A stretch of 64,000 bases of DNA from Capra hircus (GCF_001704415.2 NC_030821.1:42139710-42203709); one strand, 5' to 3'. Shown: positions 34,831 through 46,920, counted from the stretch's first letter. The notes: a model not told the origin generated them from the letters alone. A program made the numbers and translations.

Positions 34831-36612
34831 AATCAACTAGGCAAGATCAGTTACAGAAAAAGCAAACTTTCTGCTAGACAACTGAGATCAGAAGACTTCA
34901 AACTAGCACTTTATGAAATACCTACATCAAATTGAAGAAAATCATAAGTAACAGAAAATGTCACAGCACATACAGATGGTCACCTGCGGCGGATTCATGT
35001 CAATATAGGGCAAAACCAATACATAATAAATAGACACCACCAGAAGAAAGTAAAAAAAAAAAAAAGATATTTTGATCTCCCACGTTTTAAGAAGAGAAAA
35101 TTCAAGTGTTCGCCTTAGAAAGGGCAAAATATTATGTTCACCAGTTAAGCTATAAACTTCATGTGAGGGGAAAAAAAAAAAAGTCTAAACTGAATAGTCA
35201 TGGGAGACAATAGTCCAGAATTGAACTGAGTAGACATGGCATCAATTTTAAAGAAAGCCTGAAACTCTTGAATTTAGCTGTTCACTCCAAAGTCTTCCTT
35301 TAAGTACTATTCATTTCGCTAAGTTTTTTTCACCTAGATTATAATAGAAGACAGCAATCTGTCAGGTTTAACTCATAATACAGATGTGAAGTATTACTAG
35401 TTTATTGATTAAGAATTGATTATTCTAGTCAACATAAATTAATTTAGCTTTGGATTTCTAATCAAAATGCTTACATGAATGAAGAAATAGATTAAAACTT
35501 TAAACAAGGTGGCAACAATCGTATAAAGTAGGCAGGAGAAAAAAGAAATAGTTAAGTTGAAAGACTGATTCGGAGGCTTTTAGTATGGTCTAAGTTTGAG
35601 ATAATAAGTAAATTAAACAACAACAAAAAAAAAGACAAGACATAACTACTAAGAAAAGATGCTAAGTACAAAATTGCAAAGTTTGGCAGTTGGTTGGGTG
35701 GAAACACATGATAGGAGTAAAAAGAAAATTTCAGAGTTCAGCAAGAGGAAGAATAGCCATTCCACTAACAAAACATAAGACAATAGGAGTAGTTGGTTGA
35801 ATAACAAAAAAACTAAAGAGTACATGGACATCTGTAAGGAAATGTAACCTAGAATTCAAAAGCGTGCTTACATAACAGAGAAGGATTTGTAGATTACAGA
35901 CATCATGTGAATAGATAAGATGATAAAAAGTTTAAAAATTACAGTAAGACCATTGATGGAATTTTGAAAAAAGGTGATGTTTGAAAGTGATGGAAGGAAT
36001 TTTATTCATTCTTTCAGTTTCTATTACTGTGTTAAGTATCATCTAAGTACTGAAAACTTAAAAACTAAGAAAGAGAGGCGTGATGGATATTTGAAGACCA
36101 AAAGAACCATGTTTTCCCTTGTAATACTTACAAGTATATATTCCTCCTGCAAATATCTCTTGAGAACCAACTCCTTGAAAGGAATTTACCAAATGCTAAA
36201 AAAATTGTTATTCTTGGTTTCAGAAGCTACCATAATATAGTAATCACTTTTCCTTGGAAAATACAGTGAATTACAAAACAAATGAAAAATCTACAAGTGC
36301 CTAATTCAGTGCATGTGTGAAGTTCTGACAAGACTGTTAAAAAATGAAAGTCAAGGGTTTTGTTATATACCATGCCATGATTAGGTGAAATCACCATTGC
36401 TGTGTAAACAGAGTCCACTCACAGTTAACTGAAAGTCCATCCATTTAGTGAGATGATACCCAAGCAGTGCGAAAATCAGTTGGGGTGAAATGATTAAAGG
36501 CAACAACTGCCTCTCTTTTTGACATTGAATTCTGCTGGTCTCCTAAATGGTTTTTTAGTCTTCATTTCCCTCTCAAACTTTACATTATCACATTTTACAG
36601 TAAAGATCCTTT

Positions 36613-36639
36613 CATTTTCTAGCATGTGACTAGAAAATG
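36613..36639. repeat. Perfect 10-bp inverted repeat
   Basis: CATTTTCTAG at 36613-36622 and CTAGAAAATG at 36630-36639, separated by 7 bp. It could form a small hairpin; no function is implied. Confidence 0.8.
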
Positions 36640-37728
36640 TTATTCCTAGACAGGTAAGAAAATAATTTTAAAAACTGGTATTTATTTTACATAGTTTGAA
36701 CAGAAAAAAATGTGTTATTCAAAACAGAACGGTCCAGAGCTTACTTTTTCTTTTTTAAGCATAAAGTGAATGAAACCTTTCACATCAAAAGAATGAAATT
36801 TTGAAAATGATAATTAAGGGTGGATCCTGCTTTCATTTTCTGCTTAGATTTTCTATCACAAAAGCAGAAAAAAGAGGTCTACTTTTTAAAACAATTTACA
36901 CATCAAATAACATTACTTAGATTGATTGCAGGCAGGTTAAAAAATTCTGTGAGAAGTGACACCTTACAAACACATGTTACCAGAAATTGCCGCCTCACCT
37001 AAAGAAATGTTTAATGCTGAACACTAGCAATGCTGTACTTTACCTATTGTCAAAGGCTCCTACTCACTTTAACGCTCAGATCAGCCCACTACATTAAATG
37101 AAACTTCCTTATTTTTAAAAAAAAATTGCCTTATATAATTCAATGTTCTTTGAGTACTATGTTTTCCCAAAGCTGCAAAAAACTATTACTACTTTAATCA
37201 TTAAGAAAACTTTCTCTTATCTATAACACCATGCCTTTCACCAAAGTCATAAGCTTGTCCCTGCATATCACTGAAGTCTTATTATCAAATGCTCTCATTA
37301 ACTCTAATGGTCTTTAACACTGACTCTGCTATGGACTCCAAAATGTACACTGAAGTTACCATCATTGGGGGGAAAATTAAGATTTAAATGTATATCTATC
37401 TATCCCTTAGAATATTTTATGTAGCATAATTCAGAAACTGATTTTTCAACCTTCCCTTTATTCCAGGGCCTTAAAAGGAGAAAAAAAAAATTTAGAAAGA
37501 AATACAGCAGCCTACCCCACAAAATGCCACTATTCAGTATGTCAGTACAAATCTCCCATTTGTAATCAATCACCCAAGAAAAGAAAAGAAAAATGTGTAG
37601 CTACGATTTTGTTTTATGGATATTTGCATGTACATTTGCAAACTGTGGCCCTTACTATGAGCAAGAAGAGAAAAATCTTTCAACTAATGTTCATTTTTCC
37701 CAATCTCATCAAAAGTCAAGTGTTTCCA

Positions 37729-37936
37729 GGACTTCCCCAGGGGTCTAGTGTTTAAGAATCTGCCTTGCAATGCAGGGGACACAGGTTCCATCCCTGGTAG
37801 GTGAACTAAGGTCCCACATGTCCTGGAGCAACTAAGCCTGCACTGCAACTACTGCAACCCGAGAGCCACAGTGAAAGATCTTACCACAACTCACACCCAA
37901 GGCAGCCAAACAAATAAGGAGTTTCTTTTTTTTTTA
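37729..37936 (+). mobile_element. CHR-type SINE, long form
   Basis: Head 'ggacttccccaggggtctag', B box AGGTTCCATCCC, body 'ggagcaactaagcctgcactgcaactactg', 'ccaaggcagccaaacaaataag', ending unusually in GGAGTTTC plus a T-run. Perfect 11-bp duplication AAGTGTTTCCA at 37718-37728 and 37937-37947. Confidence 0.93.
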
Positions 37937-37947
37937 AAGTGTTTCCA

Positions 37948-38703
37948 AGAAAGGAGAGTCACAGACCATTCCAAACTCTGTTGAAGGAACATAGGTCTGA
38001 CTGTGGACTTGGTGCCCCAGCAGAGCTGACTTTACAGCTGAGCCTTAAACGATGAATATTATGTTTCTTAAGGAAAGATGAAAGAACATTTCAGACTGAA
38101 GGGACAGTCTGCGTAGGAGCACCATGGCTGAAAGTCCACATCCTGGTGTGGAGATGGCCCATACTCCAGAGTGGAGTGAACAAGGATTCCTGGACTGACT
38201 TGGCATCAGAAAGAGAGTATTTTCCCCAAATCAGATTTCTAGGCTCTTATCTAGAAATCAGAACTCCATTGTGGAGCTTGAGCATCTAGATTTTAAAAAC
38301 CCTTTAGAAAAGTACAGGACACAGAGTGAGTCTCATTCATCACTGGAGTAAGCCTTAGGTGGTACATACATCATTAGACATGACTACACACTTTCAGCAG
38401 ATGCTTTGCCAACAGCAAAGAAACTTACAGAAAGTATGGCATGAATTGTTTTTGCTGTCATCACCACTGTTCTTTTAATGGCCAAGAAAAGCCAGAGGAA
38501 GGGCATGGGTACTCACATTTATACTCCTTAAACAATGCAGGAGTTAAAATATATTCAGCCACCAAATTTTAATAAAAGGTCTGAGTCTTTCACCAAACCA
38601 ACAGTAATGGGGTTCATTTGATGGACTACAGGGCTCAACTGTCTATCTAACATTCCAGAATGACACTGATGCATCATAATAGGCTTGGCCTTTAGAAGAC
38701 ACT
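37948..38703. other. Unique interval
   Basis: No repeat or coding segment recognised. Confidence 0.5.
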
Positions 38704-38714
38704 AAAATAATGAG

Positions 38715-39206
38715 GGGCTTCCCTGGTGGCTCAGAGGAAAAGAATCTATATGCCAATGCAGAAAATGTGAGTTCAGTCCCTGGCTTGGGAAGATCCTGTG
38801 GAGAAGGAAATGCAACCCACTTCAGTATTCTTGTCTGCAGAACCCCATGGACAGAGGGTACAGCCTATGGCATTGCTCTTAAGAGTCCCTCGGACTGCAA
38901 CAAGATCAAACGAGTCAATCCCAAGGAAATAAACCCTGAATATTCTTTAGAAGGACTGCTGCTGAAGGTCCAATACTCTCGCTACCTGATGAGAAGAGCC
39001 AACTCCCTGGAAAAGACCCTGATGCTAGGAAAGAGTGAAGGCAAAAGGAGAAGGAGGCAGCAGAGGATGAGATGGTTAGATAGCAACAACTCAATGGACA
39101 TGAGTTTGAGCAAACTCCATGAGATAGAGGAGGGCAGAGGAGACTGGCATATAATAGTCCACAGCATCGCAAAGAGCTGGACATGACTAAGTGACTAAAA
39201 AACAAG
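38715..39206 (+). mobile_element. Bov-tA/BovB chimeric retroelement
   Basis: One insertion made of two families. Positions 38715 to about 38874 are Bov-tA: head GGGCTTCCCTGGTGGCTCAG, B-box remnant GAGTTCAGTCC and Bov-A body as far as 'cccatggacagag'. From about 38875 to 39206 it is BovB 3' sequence in the same orientation: 'agagtccctcggactgcaac', 'gaatattctttagaaggact', 'gaaaagaccctgatgctagg', tail 'agtgactaaaaaacaag'. A single 11-bp duplication with one mismatch brackets the whole unit (AAAATAATGAG 38704-38714 / AAAATACTGAG 39207-39217), so it looks like one integration event. A continuous 158-codon open frame spans both parts but has no complete domain. Confidence 0.85.
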
Positions 39207-39217
39207 AAAATACTGAG

Positions 39218-41294
39218 TCTAGTGTATTAATAGCCAATGACATATTTCTAATGCCTGCTGAGACTCCTTCTTCTTTAATATTTCTTACTCAGCACTATTT
39301 ATTAAAAACATTCTAGATGAACAGTTAAGATGAATTATGACTTAAGTTCCTTCATCAGGTTTCATCTGATCTGCACAGATTCTTTTTAAAGCAGTTTAGA
39401 ATTTCTGCATGAAACTATGAATTAATTTGGTTGGTCACCACTGAATTTTATGTGTTCCAAAAAATATAACTGACTTAAAATGGCTTTCATAGGTGGCAGT
39501 CATGTTAATGCAAAGTAGAAACATCTTAGTGGACACCAGAGACAGACCAGGCTGACAGAGAAGTCTGTCTGGCCCAAGTCTACCATGCAGTCTGCCGCCC
39601 GATGTTTGGACATGCAGCATAGATTTTTGTCATGGTAACTTATCAGGTTCTCCCTCTAGAAATTCAGAGGAGGATAGAACCCCATTATGGGTGCAAAACA
39701 CCACCCCATCTCCAAGATTCAATCTAAAAACCTAAAATCGGTGACCACTAGCAGCAAGCTCCATGTTTTTTCTTTCAACTTCCTCTGTCTTCTGCATCTC
39801 CTTTTTCCTATTTTGTGGCATTGCATGTATAAGCAGGAAGAATAGAAGATGTAAACTGTTTAAATGGGAATAAGGTAAAAGATCAGAAAATGCAATTCTT
39901 ACTTAAGTCTTTAAAGAAATACCCTTCTTTGTAAAAGGTGCGCGTGGGTATGTGCGTGTTGTCAGACACATGGAATGGGAAAAGGAAATGGCTCGTAAGA
40001 TGTCAGGCGGTAATATGCCTCAGGAGGTCAAGCTGGGTTGCCTGACAAGGGCCTTTTGGTCACTGCCAGATCCGATTTATCAGGTCGCTATTGATGGCCA
40101 CACCGAAGAGGCCTGAAGGAAGTGGAGACTATTAAATCACTTGTTTACCTCAAGTGAGCACCAGTGGTACTCAGTCAATGATTTTATTGATCCACAATAC
40201 TGTTCAATTAAGTGTGTTTATTTTGATTCTGCGATTAACATGCATTTGCAGAAGGAATATTCACAGTGGAATAAAGTCTAAAATTGTCCCTTCTGCTCCC
40301 TCACTTCTTCCCTGTGTCATTTTGAGTTAATGGTTTACACATTAAATGAACAGATATGATCATGTTTAAGGGTAGAGTTGAGGGCAGCTCTCAGACCTTC
40401 TGAGATTTCACTGCCTCAGTGTAGTCAGTGAAGAGAACAGAGCAGGAGTTAGAAATACAGCTTAAGGGGTGGGTTCCTCCCAGACAACAGGTAAGGATCT
40501 GGATGCATGGCTGTTGAGAAAAGAGACAAGATCGATTTTGCTGCCAAAACATCATGATTCAAATAGCTAAATCAACAGGCTAAAGAAAGAAAAAAATGAA
40601 AGCAGAGTATATTTAGTCAAATCAGGGAGGAAAGCCGTAACTCTAAGAGTGTTGTGGTGAGAATTTGGTGTGGCTTGTTCACATCACCCAGTGACCATAC
40701 CAATAACATCCAAATGCCTGCCCCTTTTTCTACCAGCTCCTAACACACACCATCTTCATTCTCTGCTTATTCCTCTTGTATATTCTGTGGTAACAAATAT
40801 TTGGGACCTAGGCCTATTGTGCCTGACTCGATCAAGTATCTATTGCCACATAATACAACTGAAGAAGATAATATTTCTGAGATTCTATCAATAACTTTGA
40901 TGTCATTGGAAGAAGCTTGGACACTATGACCAAAATACAAAGGCTGCAGTTTTCACAAACTATTCTGCTCTTGTCTTCATTAGAAGTGAAGCTGAGAACA
41001 TGGTCATTTCTGAAATAAGAGAAATGAAAGAAAGCCTTGCCTTCTCTTGTCCCCAAAATAAGTCCACCTGAAATAACTGCCTTTTAGAAAGAATGATATA
41101 AGGAACAGGAAGCTCTAGAAATAAAACTTTCGGATTATTTTAAAGTGTCTCCATTTCTATTCCATATATGAACTTGCTTTGTTTTCTATCACCAAGGACA
41201 CACTTATATCTTCTGAATCTTGGCCCACAAAAGTACAGATTGAATAACTCATTTCAGTTGTCTGTTTGGTTCATGAGATTTTATATTTGGAAAT
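39218..41294. other. Unique interval, mostly repeat-free
   Basis: No repeat family recognised with confidence. The segment 39940-40270 is less AT-rich and visually non-repetitive. A phrase near 40840 ('tatctattgccacataatac') occurs in some old mammalian repeats. No exon found. Confidence 0.45.
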
Positions 41295-41305
41295 ACTGAT
41301 GGAGA

Positions 41306-41534
41306 GTGGGTTTGCCAGGTGGTGCTTGCAGTAAAGAACCCACCTGCCAACAAAGGAGATACAAAAGATGTGAGTTCGATACCTGTCTCAGGTAGGTACT
41401 CTAGAGGAGGGCCTGGCAACCCACTCCAGTATTCCTGCCTGGAGAATCCCATGGACAGTGGAGCCTGGCAGGCTATGGTCCAGAGTGTCGCAAAAAGTAG
41501 GACATGACTGAAGCAACTTAGCACGTACGCATGT
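41306..41534 (+). mobile_element. Bov-tA SINE (variant with GCT-AGTGG-type head)
   Basis: Diverged Bov-tA with the 'ggtgcttgcagtaaagaacccacctgcc' head, B box GAGTTCGATACC, Bov-A body, and the 'gaagcaacttagcacgtacg' tail of the longer-tailed subtype. Possible duplication (9 of 11): ACTGATGGAGA at 41295-41305 and AATGATGCAGA at 41535-41545. Confidence 0.9.
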
Positions 41535-41545
41535 AATGATGCAGA

Positions 41546-42278
41546 ATAAAAAATATTATAGAATCCGGACTTGGCCTGGCTCTTGGCCACTGAAATGTGG
41601 TCTTCACACCTTTTGCCTGAGTTGATATTGAGAAGTAGGGGTTTCAAGTTAGGATTTCTCTGTTTACTCTTATTTCTCCCCCAATGGAGCCACAGTGTTA
41701 AAGTCGGTGAATTTCACAGAATTTAAACACATAGATCTCATTCATGGAAACACAGCCACCTCTCTCTGGCATCTCTTCATGGCCCAATTTCCCTAGAGGG
41801 TGATTTATATTCCACTTCTGGAATTCCATGCACATTTGGTTTTACTGCACATTCTCCTCTCTTGGAAATTTCATCCACCCTCATTATTCTACCTATGAAT
41901 TCAACGGATATGATTTTCAAATCTACATTGGCAATCCCTGAAGTCTACTGTATTACTTCTTCTCCTTGAGGTCCTATAAAAAACTCAAACACAAGTGTAT
42001 TAAAAATTGTACTCAGCACGCTTTTTCTTTCAAGTAATTCCCCCTCTTCTATTATCAACTTCTGACACAAACGTCCTCTACCACCGTGTTTCAAAAACAG
42101 CTTAGTCACCTGTGAGTCTTCTACTTTCCTTATGTTTACCACTCTGCTAAGCAGCTTTCAAGTTCTGTCAATTCTATTTAGGAAAAATCCTTTAAACACT
42201 TACTTCAAGATTCTACATTTACTTTACTCGAGTAAAAAGTAATGATTTGCCTTATTTCCCTGGAGTAATAAGGGTTTA
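41546..42278. other. Unique interval
   Basis: No repeat or coding segment recognised. Confidence 0.5.
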
Positions 42279-42289
42279 TGTCCTTGATA

Positions 42290-42520
42290 TTTGGGCTTCC
42301 CAGGTGGCGCTAGTGGTAAAGAACCTGCCTGCCAATGCAGGAGACATAAGAGACCCAGATTTGATCCCTAAGTCAGGAAGATCCCCTGGAGGAGGACATG
42401 GCAACCCACTCCAGTATTCTTGCCTGGAGAATCCCATGGACGGAGGAGCATGGTGGGCTACAGTCCATGGAATCACATAGAGTCGGACACGACTGAAGCA
42501 ACTTACTTAGCACACGCACG
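42290..42520 (+). mobile_element. Bov-tA SINE (long-tailed subtype)
   Basis: Head 'gggcttcccaggtggcgctag', B-box remnant GATTTGATCCC, body with 'cccctggaggaggacatggc', tail 'gaagcaacttacttagcacacg'. Perfect 11-bp duplication TGTCCTTGATA at 42279-42289 and 42521-42531. Confidence 0.95.
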
Positions 42521-42668
42521 TGTCCTTGATACTAATATCTTCCCCAACCAATCCATCTTACACTGTTCCTTTCTTTCCTCTTGTCTCTCTGATTTCTTTT
42601 CCTCTTTCCTTTCCTCCTTTCTCCTTTTTAAAAGTATTATTTATTTATTTAATCATATTTAGCTGCAC

Positions 42669-43295
42669 TTGACCTGCCTCTTGAGAAACCTATACACAGG
42701 TCAGGAAGCAACAGTTAGAACTGGACATGGAACAACAGACTGGATCCAAATAGGAAAAGGAGTACATCAAGGCTGTATATTGTCACCCTGCTTATTTAAC
42801 TTACATGTAGGGTATATCATGAGAAACACTGGGCTGGAAGAAGCACAAGCTGGAATCAAGGTTTCCGGGAGAAATATCAATAACCTCAGATATGCAGATG
42901 ACACCACCCTTATGGCAGAAAGTGAAGATGAACTAAAGAGCCTCTTGATGAAAGTGAAAGAGGAGAGTGAAAAAGTTGGCTTAAAGCTCAACATTCAGAA
43001 AACGAAGACCATGCATGCATCTGGTCCCACCACTTCATGGGAAATAGATGGGGAAACAGTGTTAACAGTGTCAGACTTTATTTTGGGGGGCTCCAAAATC
43101 ACTGCAGATGGTGACTGCAGCCATGAAATTAAAAGACGCTTACTCCTTGGAAGAAAAGTTATGACCAACCTAGATAGCATATTCAAAAGCAGAGACATTA
43201 GTTTGCAGACTAAGGTCCGTCTAGTCAAGGCTATGGTTTTTCCAGTAGTCATGTATGGATGTGAGAGTTGGACTGTGAAGAGGGCTGAGCACTGA
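42669..43295 (+). pseudogene. BovB RT C-terminal fragment (open frame)
   Basis: An uninterrupted 208-codon reading frame from the second half of the BovB reverse transcriptase: TVRTGHGTTDWIQIGKG, HQGCILSPCLFN, an intact YADD motif around residues 75-78, EEKVGLKLN-like thumb text, and LLGRKVMTNLDS. It lacks the endonuclease, fingers and motif A, so it cannot encode a working enzyme. It ends at TGA within 'gagcactgaagaac', a likely CpG-decayed CGA. The frame is open because this part of the LINE has few mutations, not because a gene is present. Confidence 0.88.
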
Positions 43296-43675
43296 AGAAC
43301 TGATGCTTTTGAACTGTGGTGTTGGAGAAGACTCTTGAGAGTCCCTTAGACTGCAAGGAGATTCAACCAGTCCATCCTAAAGGAGATCCGTCCTGGGTGT
43401 TCATAGGAAGCACTGATGCTAAAGCTGAAAGTCCAGTACTTTGGCCACCTCATGCGAAGAGTTGACTCATTGGAAAAGACTTTGATGCTGGGAGGGATTG
43501 GGGGCAGGAGGAGAAAGGGACGACAGAGGATGAGATGGCTGGATGGCATCACAGACTCGATGGACATGAGTTTGTGTGAACTCTGGGAGTTAGTGATGGA
43601 CAGGGGAGGCCTGGCGTGCTGTGATTCATGGCTTCACAAAAGAGTCTGACAGGGCTGAGTGACTGAACTGAACTG
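42670..43675 (+). mobile_element. 5'-truncated BovB LINE
   Basis: About 1.0 kb of BovB, from within the RT domain ('gacctgcctcttgagaaacc') to the 3' end 'gactgaactgaactg'. Duplication AGCTGCACT at 42661-42669 and 43676-43684. It begins close to where the sense part of the inverted copy (18591) begins, suggesting a common truncation region. A Bov-tA starts 12 bp after the right duplication. Confidence 0.94.
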
Positions 43676-43695
43676 AGCTGCACTGGGTCTTAGTT

Positions 43696-43904
43696 GGGCT
43701 TCCCAGGTGGCTCAGTGGTAAAGAATCGACCGGCCAATGCAGGAGATGTGAGTTCAATCCCTGGGTCAGGAAGATCCCCTAGAGTAGGAAATGACAACCC
43801 ATTCCAGTACTCTTGCCTGGAAAATTCTATAAGCAGAGGAGCCTGGCAAGCTAAAGTCCACGGGGTCACAAAAGAATCAGACATGACTTAGCGAGTAAAC
43901 AACA
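43696..43904 (+). mobile_element. Bov-tA SINE directly after BovB
   Basis: Head 'gggcttcccaggtggctcag', B-box remnant GAGTTCAATCCC, Bov-A body with several changes, tail 'gagtaaacaacaa'. No clear duplication found. Confidence 0.92.
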
Positions 43905-43929
43905 ATGGTGGCAATGCTGAGGCCCACAA

Positions 43930-44034
43930 GATCTTCAGTTGTGGCATGTGGGATCTAGCTCCCTGACCAGAGATCAAACCCAGGCTCCCTGCATCAGGAG
44001 CAAGGAGTTAGCTCTTGGACCACCAGAAAAGTCC
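43930..44034 (-). mobile_element. CHR-2-like SINE
   Basis: On the minus strand: head 'ggacttttctggtggtccaag', short body and 'catgccacaactgaagat' end. It lies 25 bp after the Bov-tA. No duplication was identified. Confidence 0.82.
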
Positions 44035-45083
44035 GTTTCTCTCTCCTTTTTTACCTACTTCCTTTTTAGTTTCTCTAACATTAATATGCATGTTCAATGT
44101 GCCAGACACAGGAATACAATGCCAAATAAAACAAACAGGATCCTTTGCCTCCGAGGCCTACTAGACGAAGCTCTCTTACTCACATATTCACCTTCCAGAT
44201 AACTTTCTCCTATCCAAAACTAAGCGAAATCGCCCAAACAAATTCTGAGAAAAGGTCTAACTACTTACCTCAAATTCAGCAATTCACTTCCAATACCATT
44301 ACATTTCAAAATTAATCGAATCTTAACTAATTTTTGAGATTTAACAATTTCATTGTTGTAATACAAGTAGTTTTAGATTGAACCTTATAAATCCATTTTG
44401 TTTCAAAAGAGAAGGGAAAGAAAATCACATTTAATAATTTTAGAACCTGAATTTTTTCTCAAATAGAGGTCAGAAGCTATAAATATGAGATACTAAATTC
44501 ATATCACTTATGAAAGATACTAAACTCAAAATATTAACTTTTAAATTTTATTGTTTTTCTCCTAAGCATTTCTTTTAACCATGATTGGCAAGAATGTCTA
44601 TAAGAAAATGAAATTACTATTGCTCTGGTAGCTAGCATTCCTCTTCCTGGTTACCTCCATCTTGGCATGTGTCAATCCTACAAATCTTCTAGGGTTCAGT
44701 TCAAAAATCATTTCCATAATGTCTTTCCAGATAACTTGAGTAGAAAGAATTCCCTGTTCTCTAGCTTGCCCCACTAAATTTCCCCATTTCAGTTATGTTA
44801 TTATTATATTTTTGTTAAATCACAGACTTTTAGGCAAACTTAAGAATGGATACATTCAGTGGGTACATGGAAAGAAATTTTGTTTTTTGACTTCTAGGTA
44901 ATATTCCAAAGTAACCATGAGGCTGTTATATTACGATCTCCTACAAGAAATGTAATTATGATCTCCTACAAGAAATGTTATCACAGTTTATAGTTCTTTT
45001 CTTGGTATTTCCAAGGCACAAGATGAATAGAATGAGACAAAAATCAATGCTGAAGGATAATAGTCTCTAAATTTTTGAAATTT
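44035..45083. other. Mostly unique AT-rich interval
   Basis: A weak L2-like resemblance exists at about 44640-44840 ('agggttcagttcaaaaatcatttcc'). A small direct repeat (TACGATCTCCTACAAGAAATG, then TATGATCTCCTACAAGAAATG) occurs near 44932-44979. No coding segment. Confidence 0.4.
44933..44979 (+). repeat. Short tandem duplication (24-bp unit)
   Basis: ATGATCTCCTACAAGAAATGT-type text appears twice in tandem about 24 bp apart (GATCTCCTACAAGAAATG in both), with few differences. Probably a replication-slippage duplication. Confidence 0.75.
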
Positions 45084-45096
45084 AAGATGTATCTGA

Positions 45097-45348
45097 GGGG
45101 ACTTCCCTGATGGTCTAGTGGTAAAGAATCTGCCTTGCAGTGTAGAGGATGTGGATTCGACCCTTTGTCCAAGAACTAAAATCCCACATGCCAGGGAGCA
45201 AATAAGCCTATGTGCCATAGCTACTGAGCCTATGCCACACAACTAGAGAGACCAAATGCCACAAGGAAAGATTCCACATGACACAGGGAAGATCCCACGT
45301 GTCACAACTACCACCCGATGCAGCAAAATCAATAAATTAAAAAAAAAA
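45097..45348 (+). mobile_element. CHR-type SINE, long form
   Basis: Head 'gggacttccctgatggtctag', B box GGATTCGACCC, body 'gccatagctactgagcc', 'cacaactagagagacc', and an A-rich tail. Probable 13-bp duplication with two mismatches: AAGATGTATCTGA at 45084-45096 and AAGATGGACCTGA at 45349-45361. Confidence 0.92.
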
Positions 45349-45361
45349 AAGATGGACCTGA

Positions 45362-45800
45362 AAAAAAAGTATAATCAAATCTAACAGGACAGATCCTATT
45401 GCCTATGACAGCGTGATATGGTCTTGAGAGCCTATACTTTAGTCTCCGCTGATCTAAAGATTCAGACTGAGGAAGACCTTCCTAAATCATGATCTCTGTA
45501 TGAACTGCCTTACGTGGTTCTATAAGAATTTGGTTATAAGAGAAATAAATCTTGTTCTGCTGATCCTCTTGGATTTTTATTTAAGAAATATGGATAAACT
45601 GTGACTATTAGCAATTAAGTCAATCAGTGGTTTTTGTTTAATGACTACATTTGGAAAGCATATTTCTGAACTTATAAAGATCCTTGAGATGGCCCCTGCA
45701 ACTTCATCCCACTTAGACAATCCAAACTTGCTAAATGATCAGAAAACATTCAGAACTTCACCCGTTCCCTGTCCTGTGTCTAAAAGCAAGTGAGTGCATG
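45362..45800. other. Unique interval
   Basis: Nothing recognised. Confidence 0.5.
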
Positions 45801-45808
45801 TTACTTAG

Positions 45809-46024
45809 GGCTTCCCTGGTGCCTCAGTGGTAAAGAATCTGCCTGCAATATAGGAGACTCAGGTTCGATCCCTGGGTCAGGAAGATCCTCTGGAAAAGGA
45901 AATGGCTACCCACCCCAGTATTCTTGCCTGGGAAATCCCATGGACAGAGGTGTCTAGCAGACTGTAGTCCATGCGGTCCAAAAGAGTTGGACATGACTTA
46001 GCAACTAAGCAACAACAACATAGA
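45809..46024 (+). mobile_element. Bov-tA SINE
   Basis: Head 'ggcttccctggtgcctcag', intact B box AGGTTCGATCCC, Bov-A body, tail ending CAACAACAACA. Duplication TTACTTAG at 45801-45808 and 46025-46032. Confidence 0.94.
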
Positions 46025-46032
46025 TTACTTAG

Positions 46033-46674
46033 CTGATCTGGTTAGATCAGCATAACTATGGTGAGAGCCATCAGTAGACATATCTGTAAACCTCCAGATT
46101 CTGGAAGGCAAACAGGGACCAGGGGCAAGGCTGGCTGGATGTCCTAAAACAATGCCTCCAGGAGGTGGTTTTTCTTTACCTATCCACAAGAAAAATCAAA
46201 CTGCTGACAAATGTGACACAAAAATAATCTCAAGTGCCATTTTTGCAAAATGTTCCTTTCATTTGCAATGCCTTAGTTCATTAATTTGTAATACTGTAAC
46301 ATTATCTTTACATGTGACCAAATTGCTAAATTTTAAAAATATACAATATTTCATCTCTTCATCTAAGAAGCCATGCTAGATTGTCCTCTTTCAGAAGCAT
46401 CTCTGTCCTGATTTTTAAGTGGAAATCTGTAAATTTTTATCTGATGCAACTTCATATGTAAAAATATGGATTTAATTTCATAGAGCATGGAAAAAAATCA
46501 AATTTTAAAAAAACAATGCCACTTGCAATTGGCTAACACCGACGATAACAAGTTACAGTGGGTTCTAGCAAATTCATGGTGGTTCTAAGAGCTTTTTAGA
46601 AATAGCCTGTGCTCAACACAATTACAATTAGCCTGTTTCAATATAATAGCATAATAGGCAAATTCATGAAAATA
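46033..46674. other. Unique AT-rich interval
   Basis: No repeat or coding segment recognised. Confidence 0.5.
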
Positions 46675-46920
46675 ATTACTATTTTTAGCATTCACTATGT
46701 TCCAGGCACTAGGCAAAGCAGATAACATTCATTATTGTATTTAATCCTCACAAAGCCTTATACTATAGGTACTATGAGAATCCTACATTATAAGTGAAGA
46801 AGCTGAAGGTCTGAAAAAGTTAAGTAACTTTCCCCATGTCACACAGCAAATAAGTGACACAGCTGAGACTTGGATCCAGGATTCTCTGACTCCAAATCTG
46901 TAATTGCTACACTATGTGAC
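46675..46920 (-). mobile_element. MIR SINE, nearly complete
   Basis: The best-preserved MIR in the window, in reverse orientation: 'cactatgttccaggcactagg', 'atttaatcctcacaaagcc', 'gttaagtaactttccccatgtcacacagc', 'gagacttggatccagg', ending in the tRNA-like head. Core and both arms are present. Confidence 0.9.

Larger units (their letters stand above)
32258..37717. other. 5.4-kb AT-rich interval with very few repeats
   Basis: The only repeats I can see are small MIR pieces near 33425-33470 and 34745-34830. No young SINE or LINE is present. Short A- or T-runs occur, and a perfect 10-bp inverted repeat lies at 36613-36639. None of the open frames (all under 90 codons) shows a domain. Confidence 0.5.
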
